From Chloroflexota bacterium (GTDB lineage: Bacteria > Chloroflexota > Anaerolineae > Aggregatilineales > Phototrophicaceae), in the NCBI GenBank assembly GCA_026706455.1, contig JAPOYS010000146.1, positions 31,248 to 95,247 of the forward strand: a stretch of 64,000 bases of DNA, in the 5' to 3' direction. Positions 46,856 through 55,078 of this stretch are shown one piece after another (within the stretch, counting starts at the first letter, position 1; every line of letters starts with the position of its first letter). A program made the translations under genes and the position numbers. The notes below the pieces were generated by a model. It was not told the origin of the DNA, made no database searches, and saw only the letters and a list, made by a program, of their open reading frames with translations.

Positions 46856-47902
46856 ATGCCACCCCGCACAAATCACCTAGGCTTGGCGCGTAACGAATAC
46901 AAGGGCAAGCCCAGCACGCTCTGCCCCGGCTGCGGTCACGATTCGATTTCTAATCAGCTGATCAGCATGGCTTACGAGTTGGGCTTGGAGCAGCATAAGA
47001 TCATCAAAATGAGCGGCATCGGCTGCTCAAGCAAGACGCCGGCATATTTCCTGGGCGGCTCGCACGGGTTCAACGCGCTGCATGGCCGCATGCCATCGGT
47101 GGCGACGGGCGCGCTGCTCGCCAACAAGGAACTCGCTTGCATCGCTGTCAGCGGCGATGGCGATACCGGCTCGATTGGCATGGGCCAATTCAAGCACGTC
47201 ATCCGCCGCAATGTGCCCTTCGTCTACATCATCGAGAACAATGGAGTCTACGGTCTGACCAAAGGGCAATTCTCCGCCACCGCCGACGAGGGTCAATTCC
47301 TCAAATACTACGGCACCAATCACATGCCGCCAATCGACCTGGCGCTGGAAGCGGTCATCGCCGGCTGCACCTTCGTCGCGCGCAGTTTCAGCGGCGATGC
47401 CAAGCAAGTGCAAGCCTTGCTGCAGGCGGCCGTCCGCCACCCGGGCACCTCCGTCCTCGATATCATCAGCCCCTGCGTCACCTTCAACAACGCGGCGACC
47501 TCGACCAAGAGCTATCCCTACGGCAAGGATCACGAGATCCCGCTGCACGAAATCGAGATCCTGGCGCCGGACTATGTCGAACCGAGAGACGAAATCATGA
47601 TCGACGATTACGCGGAAGGCGACATCATTGATGTAGAAATGCACGATGGTACATTCATCCGCCTGAAGAAGCTCGACAAGGACCACGATCCGCGCAACCG
47701 CCGTCTGGCGATGAATGTGCTGGAGAAGTCAATGCGCGAGCAAATCTTCTCAACCGGCTTGATCTACTACGAAGAGCCGCGTCCGACGCTAGCGGACACG
47801 GAAGACCTGGTGGATAGGCCGCTGGCCTTCCTGGACGACAGCGCCCTGCGGCCGCCCAAAGCAGCCTTGGACGGGGTCATGCAGAGTTTGATGGGCGGCT
47901 AG
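46856..47902 (+). CDS. korB: 2-oxoacid:ferredoxin oxidoreductase, beta subunit
   Basis: This 348-residue subunit binds thiamine diphosphate through SGDGDTGSIGMGQFKHVIRR and IIENNGVYGLTKGQ. It has the Fe-S cluster cysteines in TLCPGCGHDS, MSGIGCSSKTP and DIISPCVTFNN. Together with korA this completes the two-subunit form seen in aerobic and facultative bacteria and in archaea. GAAGG in the last korA codons acts as its ribosome site. Together with citrate synthase and aconitase nearby it covers the route from oxaloacetate to succinyl-CoA, or the reverse if ferredoxin is reduced elsewhere. Confidence 0.95.
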   Translation: MPPRTNHLGLARNEYKGKPSTLCPGCGHDSISNQLISMAYELGLEQHKIIKMSGIGCSSKTPAYFLGGSHGFNALHGRMPSVATGALLANKELACIAVSGDGDTGSIGMGQFKHVIRRNVPFVYIIENNGVYGLTKGQFSATADEGQFLKYYGTNHMPPIDLALEAVIAGCTFVARSFSGDAKQVQALLQAAVRHPGTSVLDIISPCVTFNNAATSTKSYPYGKDHEIPLHEIEILAPDYVEPRDEIMIDDYAEGDIIDVEMHDGTFIRLKKLDKDHDPRNRRLAMNVLEKSMREQIFSTGLIYYEEPRPTLADTEDLVDRPLAFLDDSALRPPKAALDGVMQSLMGG

Positions 47903-47936
47903 CTTTCATTCCGAGCGCGATCTCTTTGCAAGCAAA

Positions 47937-47957
47937 GGGCGACTCACAGAGTCGCCC
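47937..47957. repeat. Extragenic palindrome between convergent korB and moeZ
   Basis: Nine-base perfect arms GGGCGACTC and GAGTCGCCC around ACA form a strong hairpin in the 95-bp gap between two convergent genes. There is no long T run on either strand, only TTTGCTTGC on the minus side. It could serve as a bidirectional terminator or be a REP-like repeat; copy number elsewhere is unknown. Confidence 0.5.
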
Positions 47958-47997
47958 GTACAATAGCCCCTGAAGTTCATACAATACAGCGTCCGCG

Positions 47998-49242
47998 TCA
48001 GTACTTCGGCATGGCGGGATCAATCTCGTCAGCCCAAGCCAGGATGCCGCCCTCGACGTTGTACATTTTGTCCAGGTCGTAGCCCACTTCAGACAGGAAG
48101 GCGATGCTATCGGCGCTGCGCACGCCCGAGCGGCAGTGCAGATATAGCGTCTTGTCCTTGGGGATGTCCTTCAAGACAGTCTCTTCCCAGAGCCGGCGCC
48201 CGCCTTGGATCCCGTTCTTCGCCAGTTGGATATCCGGTTTGGGAATCCTCAGTGTGCCGTCAATGACGCTGATGTCCCATTCATGCGGATCGCGCACGTC
48301 AATCACTACCACATCATCACCGTTGTCCAGCGCGGTTTTCACATCCTGCACGGTCACGGTCCGAATATCGAGATCGGCGCTCTCGTCCACCGAACTGAAC
48401 TCGCTGTGGTCGTGCGCCGGCATGCCACAGAACTGCTCATAATCGATCAACTCGATATCTTCCGGCGCGATGCCGCAGACGGGGCAATTCGGATCCTTGC
48501 GCAACTTGATTGTCTGGAAGCTCATCTCGAGCGCGTCGTAGAGCATCATGCGCCCGATCATGGGATCGCCGATGCCGAGCAGCAGTTTGATCGCCTCCGT
48601 CGCTTGCATGGTGCCGATGGTGCCCGGCAAGATCCCTAACACGCCGCCCTCGGCGCAGCTTGGCACTAAGCCCGGCGGCGGCGGCTCGGGAAACATGCAG
48701 CGATAGCAGGGTCCCGCTTCCGCATAGAAGACGCTGAGCTGGCCCTCGAAGCGAAAGATGCTGCCGTAGACGTTGGGAATGCCAAGTTTGACGCAGGCGT
48801 CGTTGACCAAATAGCGCGTCGGAAAATTGTCGGTGCCATCGATAACGACATCCCAATCGTCTGCGAAGATGCGCAAGGCATTCTCCGAGGTCAGGGGCTC
48901 GTCGTACTTTTCGACGCTGATATCCGGGTTCAGGTCGAGCATGCGCGTTTCCGCGCTGTCCAGCTTGGATGCGCCAACGGTGCTGACCCCGTGTATGACT
49001 TGACGCTGCAAGTTCGTGAAGTCGACCACGTCATAATCGACCAAGCCGATGCGCCCGACGCCGGCCGCGGCCAAATATAGCGCGAGCGGGCTGCCCAAGC
49101 CGCCGGTGCCAATGAGCAGCACGCTCGAGGCTTTCAGGCGGCGCTGCCCTTCCATGCCGACTTCCGGCATGATGACGTGGCGGCTGTAGCGTTTGACCTC
49201 GTCGTTGCTTAAGTCAGCGAAGCGCTGATGCAGAGATGGCAT
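47998..49242 (-). CDS. moeZ: MoeZ-like E1 adenylyltransferase with rhodanese domain
   Basis: Residues 1-270 of this 414-residue protein are a ThiF/MoeB-type E1 with the ATP site VLLIGTGGLGSPLALYLAAA, the DGTDNFPTRYLVNDAC block, zinc cysteines in CYRCMF and CPVCG, and a Cys in the crossover loop PSCAEGGVLG. Residues about 295-410 are a rhodanese with the sulfur-carrying Cys in LYLHCRSGVRSAD (near 368). Such proteins adenylate the Gly-Gly end of a ubiquitin-like sulfur carrier and load sulfur on it. The carrier gene ends 20 bp upstream and a JAMM peptidase gene comes before that. Confidence 0.93.
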   Translation of the reverse strand: MPSLHQRFADLSNDEVKRYSRHVIMPEVGMEGQRRLKASSVLLIGTGGLGSPLALYLAAAGVGRIGLVDYDVVDFTNLQRQVIHGVSTVGASKLDSAETRMLDLNPDISVEKYDEPLTSENALRIFADDWDVVIDGTDNFPTRYLVNDACVKLGIPNVYGSIFRFEGQLSVFYAEAGPCYRCMFPEPPPPGLVPSCAEGGVLGILPGTIGTMQATEAIKLLLGIGDPMIGRMMLYDALEMSFQTIKLRKDPNCPVCGIAPEDIELIDYEQFCGMPAHDHSEFSSVDESADLDIRTVTVQDVKTALDNGDDVVVIDVRDPHEWDISVIDGTLRIPKPDIQLAKNGIQGGRRLWEETVLKDIPKDKTLYLHCRSGVRSADSIAFLSEVGYDLDKMYNVEGGILAWADEIDPAMPKY

Positions 49243-49262
49243 AGCGTATTCTCCCTTCGCGT

Positions 49263-49544
49263 CTACTTGCGCTGGCGCCCGCCGGCGATGCTCGGAATGA
49301 TGCGCAGGTTGTCATCGGCGCTGATCTCGGTCTCGAGACCCTGCATGAAACGGATGTCTTCGTCGCCGATGAAGATGTTCACAAAGCTTCGCAGTTCATC
49401 GTCTTGGAAGAGGTGCATGCGCAGTTCCGGATGTTTGCCAACCAGATTGGCAAGCGCTTCACCCACCGTATCACCGCCAACCTCGATGTTGGATTCGCCC
49501 TCCGTATAGGCGCGCAAGGGCGTCGGTATGCGAATCGTCGCCAT
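49263..49544 (-). CDS. cysO: Ubiquitin-like sulfur carrier (CysO/MoaD/ThiS) with post-GlyGly tail
   Basis: This 93-residue beta-grasp protein starts MATIRIPTPLRAYTEGESNI and ends LRIIPSIAGGRQRK. The core matches CysO of actinobacteria. The Gly-Gly that must be exposed for activation by the E1 is followed by four extra residues, RQRK, so a protease must trim it first. The adjacent JAMM-type gene is the obvious candidate. The predicted role is carrying a thiocarboxylate for cysteine or other sulfur-compound synthesis, or conjugation to proteins. GGAG before the ATG at 49544 supports this start rather than 49577. Confidence 0.9.
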   Translation of the reverse strand: MATIRIPTPLRAYTEGESNIEVGGDTVGEALANLVGKHPELRMHLFQDDELRSFVNIFIGDEDIRFMQGLETEISADDNLRIIPSIAGGRQRK

Positions 49545-49658
49545 AGTTCTTTCTCCTCTTCCGGTCGGTATTCCCACATTATCTGAACGAGCTATGCGCC
49601 ACTTTTCTTACCACTACATCCGCAAGCAATTGGCGATCAATAGGCGGAAGCGCTCCAC

Positions 49659-50084
49659 TCAAGAAATTGACAGCGTCCCGCGGTCAAAGACGCTGCGATC
49701 AGCCCGCAGCTGCCAAACTTGCATGTCGGTCGCCTTCGCCATCATGACGGAAGTAATAATGTATACGAAATTCGGCAGCGCGTGCTCGCGGTCATATTCC
49801 GATGGAATGGCTGGAGAATCCGGATGACTGTGATAATAACCGACCAGGCTCAACCCGCGCTCCTCAGCCTCGTCTTCCAGGCGCATCCAATCCTGCGGCT
49901 TCATCGCATAGCGGTGATACTGTTCTTCTTCGGCAAAGGTGTTTTCAACTTGAATTATATCCAGGATGTTGACGACGCCATCGCGCGCCTGCCCCAGCAG
50001 GAATCCGCCAGCCTCGTTCGGATACGAGGCTTCCATCTGCTCAAATATTCCGCGCTGGAGATCGCTGCCGATCTTGACCTTCAT
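49659..50084 (-). CDS. mec: JAMM/MPN+ metallopeptidase (Mec-like)
   Basis: This 141-residue protein has a complete JAMM zinc site: Glu24 in YPNEAGGFLLG, then His85 and His87 and Asp98 in YYHSHPDSPAIPSEYDRE, with Ser95. The Mec family of actinobacteria removes cysteine from CysO; related QbsD-type enzymes trim tails from carriers. Here the carrier immediately downstream has four residues after its Gly-Gly, so trimming is a likely second job. GGGGA seven bases before the ATG at 50084 favours this start over 50138. Order is mec-cysO-moeZ on one strand. Confidence 0.92.
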   Translation of the reverse strand: MKVKIGSDLQRGIFEQMEASYPNEAGGFLLGQARDGVVNILDIIQVENTFAEEEQYHRYAMKPQDWMRLEDEAEERGLSLVGYYHSHPDSPAIPSEYDREHALPNFVYIITSVMMAKATDMQVWQLRADRSVFDRGTLSIS

Positions 50085-50102
50085 AGATTCATCCCCGCAA
50101 GC

Positions 50103-50129
50103 AAAAGAGCCAACCGCATGGGCTGGCTC
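50103..50129 (-). terminator. Hairpin with short U run in the mec leader (attenuator-like)
   Basis: Read on the minus strand, GAGCCAGCC pairs with GGTTGGCTC (nine pairs, one G-U) around the loop CATGC, and TTTT follows. It lies about 20 bp before the mec ATG, so it would sit in the leader and could cause premature termination. The T run is short; a simple structural role is also possible. Confidence 0.45.
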
Positions 50130-50344
50130 CTGTCTCATTCCGCTTCACCTGCGAGCAGCGGTTTTCAAAGGGCGCAATACCCAACGCGGCGCTCAGCCTA
50201 ATCTACCGCACAGGTACAGCAACAGTATTCCTGATCACCTGCTGTAATAGGTTTCAAATGCAGCATGAGCAAGAGACTAGCACATCCGCAAGGATCGGGC
50301 AACAGCCACTTTAATTTGCCGTCTGGCGCGGCAATTTATCCATA

Positions 50345-50373
50345 TTGTAGCTCGTCTTAGCGAGTGCTATACT
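50345..50373 (+). promoter_or_regulatory. Citrate synthase promoter with dyad in the spacer
   Basis: TTGTAG (50345-50350), a 17-bp spacer, and TATACT (50368-50373, preceded by TGC) form an extended -10 promoter. CTCG and CGAG around TCTTAG (50351-50364) make a small dyad between the two elements, a place where a repressor could act. The leader is about 80 nt. Confidence 0.6.
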
Positions 50374-50459
50374 AGCGCGCGTTGACCGCAAGCGGATTGG
50401 ACTGCGCCGCAATCTAGCTGCGCGCGGCGCTGTGAGTTGGCGAGAAGGAGACAAAATTT

Positions 50460-51596
50460 ATGGCGGATAAAGGTGGGCTCGAGGACGTCACCGTTGCCGA
50501 TATTTCAACGAGCTATATTGACGGCGGCAGCGGTATATTGATCTACAGCGGCTACGCCATTGAAGACCTCGCTGAAAACGCAACGTTTGAAGAAGTCCTT
50601 TTCCTACTTTTTGAGGGCCGCCTTCCAAACCGAAAAGAATACGATGAATTGCGCCGTTCAATTGCCCGAGGCGCCGGCGTCCCCGACGAAGTGATCGGGA
50701 TGCTGCAGTCCTTGCCCAAAGATACAGCGGCGATGGCAGCCCTGCGAACGGCTGTCTCTATGTTGGCGGCTTTCGACGCCGACGCGGAAGACCTCACAGA
50801 CAAAGACCGAGCAAAGGCGAAGGCATTGCGCCTGACGGGGCAGATCACCACGATCTGCGCCGCCTGGATGCGCATTGTAAAAGGCGAAGCTCCGATACCC
50901 CCACGAGCTGACCTCAGCGTAGCCGAGAACTTCGTGTACATGATGGCTGGCGGCCAGCCCGACGCGACCGCCTGCGCCGCGCTCAATGTCTATCTCGTGC
51001 TGCTTGCCGAACATGGCATGAACGCCAGCACATTCACGGCGCGCGTCGTCACCGCCACCGGCTCGGACATGCACAGCGCGATCGTCGCCGGCATCGGCGC
51101 CTTGAAGGGACCCGCCCACGGCGGCGCCAATTCGGCCGCGATGAAGATGTTCCTTGAGATTGGCGCTATCGAAAATGTCGCGCCCTGGTTCGACAAGTAC
51201 ATTCGCAGCGGTCAGCGGCGCATTATGGGCATCGGGCATCGCGTTTACAAATCGAATGATCCGCGCGCCGGCATTCTCCGCCGCCATGCCAAAGCGCTGG
51301 CTGATAGCTCAGGCGAGCGCAAGTGGTATGACATCGCGGTAAAGCTGGCCGAAACCGCCCGCGCCGACGACTACTTCATCCAGCGCAATCTTTACCCCAA
51401 TGTCGATTATTACAGCGCCATCGTCTTGTACACGCTTGATCTTGATGTCGATATGTTCACACCGCTCTTTGCAATGTCGCGGATTGCCGGCTGGTCCGCC
51501 CACGTGATTGACCAAATGGGCGGCCGCCTGATCCGACCCAAGGCCAATTACATCGGACCACAGGATCGCAAGTGGGTCCCGATCGACGAACGATAG
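50460..51596 (+). CDS. gltA: Citrate synthase
   Basis: This 378-residue type I-short citrate synthase condenses oxaloacetate and acetyl-CoA. It contains YSGYAIEDLAENATFEEVLFLLFEG near the start, AEHGMNASTFTARVV (first active-site His), KGPAHGGAN, and GIGHRVYKSNDPRA (second His). The catalytic Asp region is DVDMFTPLFAMSRIAGW. It ends with RPKANYIGPQDRKW. AAGGAG nine bases upstream is a strong ribosome site. Close similarity to 2-methylcitrate synthase means that activity cannot be ruled out, but no prp genes are nearby. Confidence 0.93.
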   Translation: MADKGGLEDVTVADISTSYIDGGSGILIYSGYAIEDLAENATFEEVLFLLFEGRLPNRKEYDELRRSIARGAGVPDEVIGMLQSLPKDTAAMAALRTAVSMLAAFDADAEDLTDKDRAKAKALRLTGQITTICAAWMRIVKGEAPIPPRADLSVAENFVYMMAGGQPDATACAALNVYLVLLAEHGMNASTFTARVVTATGSDMHSAIVAGIGALKGPAHGGANSAAMKMFLEIGAIENVAPWFDKYIRSGQRRIMGIGHRVYKSNDPRAGILRRHAKALADSSGERKWYDIAVKLAETARADDYFIQRNLYPNVDYYSAIVLYTLDLDVDMFTPLFAMSRIAGWSAHVIDQMGGRLIRPKANYIGPQDRKWVPIDER

Positions 51597-51664
51597 TCTC
51601 ATATCTCGCAGCGTCCGCCAGCGCGCAATTGCGCCGCCGGCGCCGTCACATCTGTCGAAAGCAT

Positions 51665-51694
51665 TTGCCTTCAGTCTTGTTGCTGTGCTAATCT
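51665..51694 (+). promoter_or_regulatory. Candidate promoter for the first rhomboid gene
   Basis: TTGCCT (51665-51670), an 18-bp spacer and TAATCT (51689-51694) preceded by TGC resemble the acnA and sat promoters. The ATG is 30 bp further on, so the leader would be short. Confidence 0.4.
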
Positions 51695-51724
51695 GAGCCT
51701 GCAGTCGTTTGCGGGCGCGGCTTG

Positions 51725-52408
51725 ATGATCCCCTACAAAATTGTCGGCACTTCCAATTATCGACCCTATGTCGCCTTCTTTGTCACGGTCGCCAATGTGC
51801 TGGCTTTCGCCTATATCTTGACCTACGCCTTCCTCGGCGGTCTTTCACTCGAGGAGGTGTATCGACAATACGCCCTCGATGTTTGCGCGGTGCATAGCCA
51901 GCCCGTTAGCGAGACGCTGATTGACGGCTTGCGCAGCATCTTTCTGCACATGAGTTTTGTGCATTTGACATCGAATATCATCATCTTTTACGTGTTCGGC
52001 GCCAGAATCGAAGAACATCTTGGGCATCTGCGTTTCCTGGTCTTCTACCTGATTGTCGGCTTCGGCGGACATTTAGGGCATCTACTCTTTGATGGCGGGC
52101 TTTGCGTTGAAGCGCAGTACATGGTTGGTTCAAGCGGCGCGATATCCGGCATTATCGGCGCCTTTCTGTTCCTCTTCCCCACCGCGCGCATCAAATCAAA
52201 AATCGTCATCTTGAAGGTCTTCGGCTATGATGTCAACGTACCGGCTTGGGTCTATCTCATCTACTGGTTCTTCCTGCAATTCTTCAATCAGGTTGGTTCT
52301 GTCGCGCCGCGGATCAATGTTCATTGGGGGCACGTCGGCGGCTTCATCACCGGGCTGGCGCTGATATTTCTCTTTTCGTACTTCATCAAGCCGCCGCGCG
52401 TGAACTGA
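51725..52408 (+). CDS. Rhomboid-family intramembrane serine protease
   Basis: This protein of about 227 residues has six membrane helices. The catalytic Ser is in YMVGSSGAISGIIGAF (Ser137, GxSG). The catalytic His is in VHWGHVGGFITG (about residue 202). SFVHLTSNIIIFYVFGARIE is the conserved first-helix His-Asn region. It would cut membrane proteins within the bilayer. TTG at 51722 directly precedes the ATG. A second, diverged rhomboid gene follows 92 bp downstream; the two differ clearly in loops and length of the periplasmic segment. Confidence 0.9.
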   Translation: MIPYKIVGTSNYRPYVAFFVTVANVLAFAYILTYAFLGGLSLEEVYRQYALDVCAVHSQPVSETLIDGLRSIFLHMSFVHLTSNIIIFYVFGARIEEHLGHLRFLVFYLIVGFGGHLGHLLFDGGLCVEAQYMVGSSGAISGIIGAFLFLFPTARIKSKIVILKVFGYDVNVPAWVYLIYWFFLQFFNQVGSVAPRINVHWGHVGGFITGLALIFLFSYFIKPPRVN

Positions 52409-52500
52409 GCGCCCGGCGCTCGCGCGAGCTCCGGCGCGCTTGCGCGAAACTGAATCCTTGTGATAACGTAATAGATGTCAGGTAGAATGAGAGATTGCTC

Positions 52501-53214
52501 ATGTTTCCATTGACCGTGGTTGGGCGCGACAAAAAGATTCCCAAGGCGGCTGTCGTCATCATCGTCATTAACCTGCTGATATTCCTCTGGGAATTATCAG
52601 TTGACGCCAAAGGCGACGGCTTTCTCAAAGAGGCGCTGCAGAATTATGGCTTGGAGGTCTGCAAGATTGGCGAGCAGTCGCTGGCGGCGACGGGACTGGA
52701 CGCGTTCCGCAGCATGTTCTTGCATGCGAGCGCCGCGCACGCTCTCGGCAATATGTGGTTCCTGTTCCTCTTCGGCGGCCTCGTGGAGCGCTACCTAGGC
52801 AGCCTGAAGTTCCTGCTCGCCTACCTCGGTTTCGGCGCAGTCGCCACCCTGGCGCATATCGCATTTGGCAATACGGAATGCACGGTCACGGATACGGGTG
52901 TGGTCATCGGCGCGAGCGGCGCGATCGCCGGCGTGATGGGCGCCTTCCTGGTTCTGCGGCCCCAAGCCAAAGTAAAAACGATGCTCGGGTTTTTCCGTCC
53001 TTTTGTTTGGTCGGTGAATGTGCCGGCCTTTCTGTTCCTGGGCTACTGGCTCCTGATGGATGTCTTGCAGCAGGTGGGCTGGATCGGCGTGGAAACGGAT
53101 GTCGCGCATTGGGCGCACATCGGGGGCTTCCTGGCCGGGCTGGTCTTCATGTTTTTCGCTGGCCTCTTTAAGCCGCTGCCAAAGCCCGATCCGCTGGAGC
53201 ACCTGGCGGAATAA
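52501..53214 (+). CDS. Rhomboid-family intramembrane serine protease (second copy)
   Basis: This protein of about 237 residues has the N-terminal start FPLTVVGRDKKIPKAAVVII typical of GlpG-like rhomboids of many bacteria. The His-Asn motif is in AAHALGNMWFLFLFGGLVE, the catalytic Ser in VIGASGAIAGVMGAF (about Ser139) and the His in VAHWAHIGGFLAG (about 206). The C-terminal tail (KPLPKPDPLEHLAE) is short and soluble. It is a paralogue of the gene just upstream but too different to be a recent duplicate. GAGAG eight bases before the ATG at 52501 fits; TTG at 52495 is an alternative. Confidence 0.9.
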   Translation: MFPLTVVGRDKKIPKAAVVIIVINLLIFLWELSVDAKGDGFLKEALQNYGLEVCKIGEQSLAATGLDAFRSMFLHASAAHALGNMWFLFLFGGLVERYLGSLKFLLAYLGFGAVATLAHIAFGNTECTVTDTGVVIGASGAIAGVMGAFLVLRPQAKVKTMLGFFRPFVWSVNVPAFLFLGYWLLMDVLQQVGWIGVETDVAHWAHIGGFLAGLVFMFFAGLFKPLPKPDPLEHLAE

Positions 53215-53300
53215 GAGCTTTTGCAATTCAGCGTAGACGCGGCGCCGCGACCTGCTTCGTCGTGGCTATTCCTTTGATTAACGGGCAGAGCCGTCGCGCG

Positions 53301-54041
53301 TTACAGCGACGGGATATATAGAATGATGAGATTGGTCACGATTTGGCAGATCCAGGCGGCCGCCAAGCCATTGCGCTTGCGCACGTAAACATAGAGCAGA
53401 TTCATCATGAGCAGCAGAATTACGATGACCAGCGCCACCGCCTGATGCTCGGTTATCGATTGCCACATCACAGGGAAAAAAAGCACGATATTCCATAGCG
53501 TCGCCAGCAAGCCGACGATCCAGAACGCAAGCAGACCCTGCAGCAAACCGCGGAAGAACAGGGTCTCGGCGATCGGCATGACGAAAACCAGGAAGGCGAG
53601 CAAACTGCCCGCTGTCATATTTGGGAACAATTGATCGGCCGCCGGCGCCAATATGTGCTGGCTCAAGAAAACAAGAAAGGGAATACCCAACAGCAGGCCG
53701 TAAAGCGCGCCCCAGCCGAGATTGTCGGGCCGTTCCTGCCCGATGCGCTCCATGGTCCCGAGCAGCCAAGACAGCACGCTAACGCCCGCCAACGCGCCCC
53801 AAGCCAGGGCGTAACGCAATTCGACGCTCTCCGGCAAGAGCGGGATTAACCCAACGCTTAGAGCGGTTGCGATGATGAAGCCAAAGAGCGGATCGCTGGC
53901 GCCGCGATACTGCGCTCGCGCCGCGATGCGTGTTCGTTCGTTTTCTCTTTCGTCGCTATCGGTGGCTTGAACCGCCTCCGGTTCAGCCTCGCTTCGATTC
54001 TTGGCTTCCGCCAGCGGATCGAATGGCGCATTGGGCATCAT
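53301..54041 (-). CDS. CPBP-family membrane protein, partly degenerate protease motif
   Basis: This 246-residue protein has an acidic, soluble N-terminus (about 45 residues) and eight hydrophobic helices. MPIAETLFFRGLLQGLLAF corresponds to the CPBP/Abi motif 1, usually EExxFRG; here only one Glu remains. The later Asn-rich helix IVTNLIILYIPSL matches motif 3 poorly, and no clear motif 2 His is seen. It may be an inactive CAAX-protease relative. The ATG overlaps the ltaE stop (ATGA, 54038-54041), suggesting co-translation, though no functional link is evident. Confidence 0.7.
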   Translation of the reverse strand: MMPNAPFDPLAEAKNRSEAEPEAVQATDSDERENERTRIAARAQYRGASDPLFGFIIATALSVGLIPLLPESVELRYALAWGALAGVSVLSWLLGTMERIGQERPDNLGWGALYGLLLGIPFLVFLSQHILAPAADQLFPNMTAGSLLAFLVFVMPIAETLFFRGLLQGLLAFWIVGLLATLWNIVLFFPVMWQSITEHQAVALVIVILLLMMNLLYVYVRKRNGLAAAWICQIVTNLIILYIPSL

Positions 54042-55078
54042 GAGAGAATTGAACTCACCGCCGCTATGGTCTTCGCGATAGCTGTCCGATCAATCCAGTA
54101 ATGTGTGCGCAGACGAATGACGCCCTTTTCGCCACCATAAATGGACATGAAGATATTATATTCCTCCCGCAGAACACGGACAAACTCATCAAGCGTCACA
54201 TTGACATGCGGCGCCAGCGAGAAGAATATGAAGTTTGTGTTCTGGCTTCGAATCCGCAGGCCCGGCGCCTCGCTCAAGCCCTCAGCGAGGAGCTGCGCGT
54301 TCTCGTGATCCTCTATGAGACGATCGGTCATTTCGCGCAGGGCGATCAAACCAGCGGCTGCCAGAACGCCCGCCTGTCGCAAACTGCCGCCCAAGGCCTT
54401 GCGCGCCCGCCGCGCCCGCCGAATGAACTCTCGCTCACCAACCAAGACGGAACCGACCGGCGCGCAGAGTCCCTTCGATAAGCAGAATGTCACCGAGTTG
54501 GCATCGGCTACCAAATCCTTGACATCAACCGAAAGAGCTGCCGCGGCGTTGAAGATGCGCGCGCCGTCTATATGCAGCAATAAGCCGTTTTCCCGCGCGA
54601 ACTCGCCGACGGCGGCGGTGTACTCGGCGGAAATCGGCAGGCCGCCGGCCGCGTTATGCGTATTCTCCAGCGCCACCAGACGAGTGACAGGTTTGTGTTC
54701 GTCATCGGGATTGATCGCGCCGTCCAGGTCGGGGAGTCTCAAGGTGGCGTCCGCCTGCACTGGAACTGTGTGCGGGATAATGCCGCCCAACTGCGCCATG
54801 CCGCCCTGCTCGTAGCGGAATATATGCGCCGTATCGCCAAGGATTACGGAATCGCCGCGCTGGCAATGCGCCAGGAGAGCGCAGAGATTGCCTTGCGTGC
54901 CGCTGGTGACAAAGACGGCTGCCTCTTTGCCCAGTTTCGCCGCGGCCTCCGCCTCCAATTGGTTCACGGTCGGATCATCATGGTACACGTCATCGCCGAC
55001 TTCCGCCCGCGCCATGGCTTCGCGCATTGTCGGCGTCGGGTGCGAGACGGTATCGCTTCTCAAGTCAATGGTTTTCAT
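54038..55078 (-). CDS. ltaE: Low-specificity L-threonine aldolase
   Basis: This 346-residue fold-type I PLP enzyme begins TIDLRSDTVSHPTPTMREAM and has VGDDVYHDDPTVNQLE, VFVTSGTQGNLCALLAH, LENTHNAAGG and HIDGARIFNAA. The PLP lysine is in VTFCLSKGLCAPVGSVLVG (Lys202). It splits L-threonine or L-allo-threonine to glycine and acetaldehyde. All family residues are in place and the length is normal. A CPBP-like membrane gene follows with an ATGA overlap. Confidence 0.93.
   Translation of the reverse strand: MKTIDLRSDTVSHPTPTMREAMARAEVGDDVYHDDPTVNQLEAEAAAKLGKEAAVFVTSGTQGNLCALLAHCQRGDSVILGDTAHIFRYEQGGMAQLGGIIPHTVPVQADATLRLPDLDGAINPDDEHKPVTRLVALENTHNAAGGLPISAEYTAAVGEFARENGLLLHIDGARIFNAAAALSVDVKDLVADANSVTFCLSKGLCAPVGSVLVGEREFIRRARRARKALGGSLRQAGVLAAAGLIALREMTDRLIEDHENAQLLAEGLSEAPGLRIRSQNTNFIFFSLAPHVNVTLDEFVRVLREEYNIFMSIYGGEKGVIRLRTHYWIDRTAIAKTIAAVSSILS

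Larger units (their letters stand above)
50085..50459. other. 375-bp gap between mec and citrate synthase
   Basis: No credible gene is seen. The left third holds the mec leader hairpin on the minus strand. The right third holds the citrate synthase promoter and its leader. The middle (about 50140-50340) is lower in GC and shows no repeat, tRNA or ORF I can support. Confidence 0.6.

Noticed and set aside
51620..51650. GCGCAATTGCGC palindrome after citrate synthase
   Set aside because: A 12-bp GC-rich palindrome without a T run. It may be a terminator stem, but nothing beyond chance symmetry supports it.
52409..52445. GCTCGCGCGAGC palindrome between the rhomboid genes
   Set aside because: Short, very GC-rich and without a T run; such symmetry is common by chance in GC-rich gaps.
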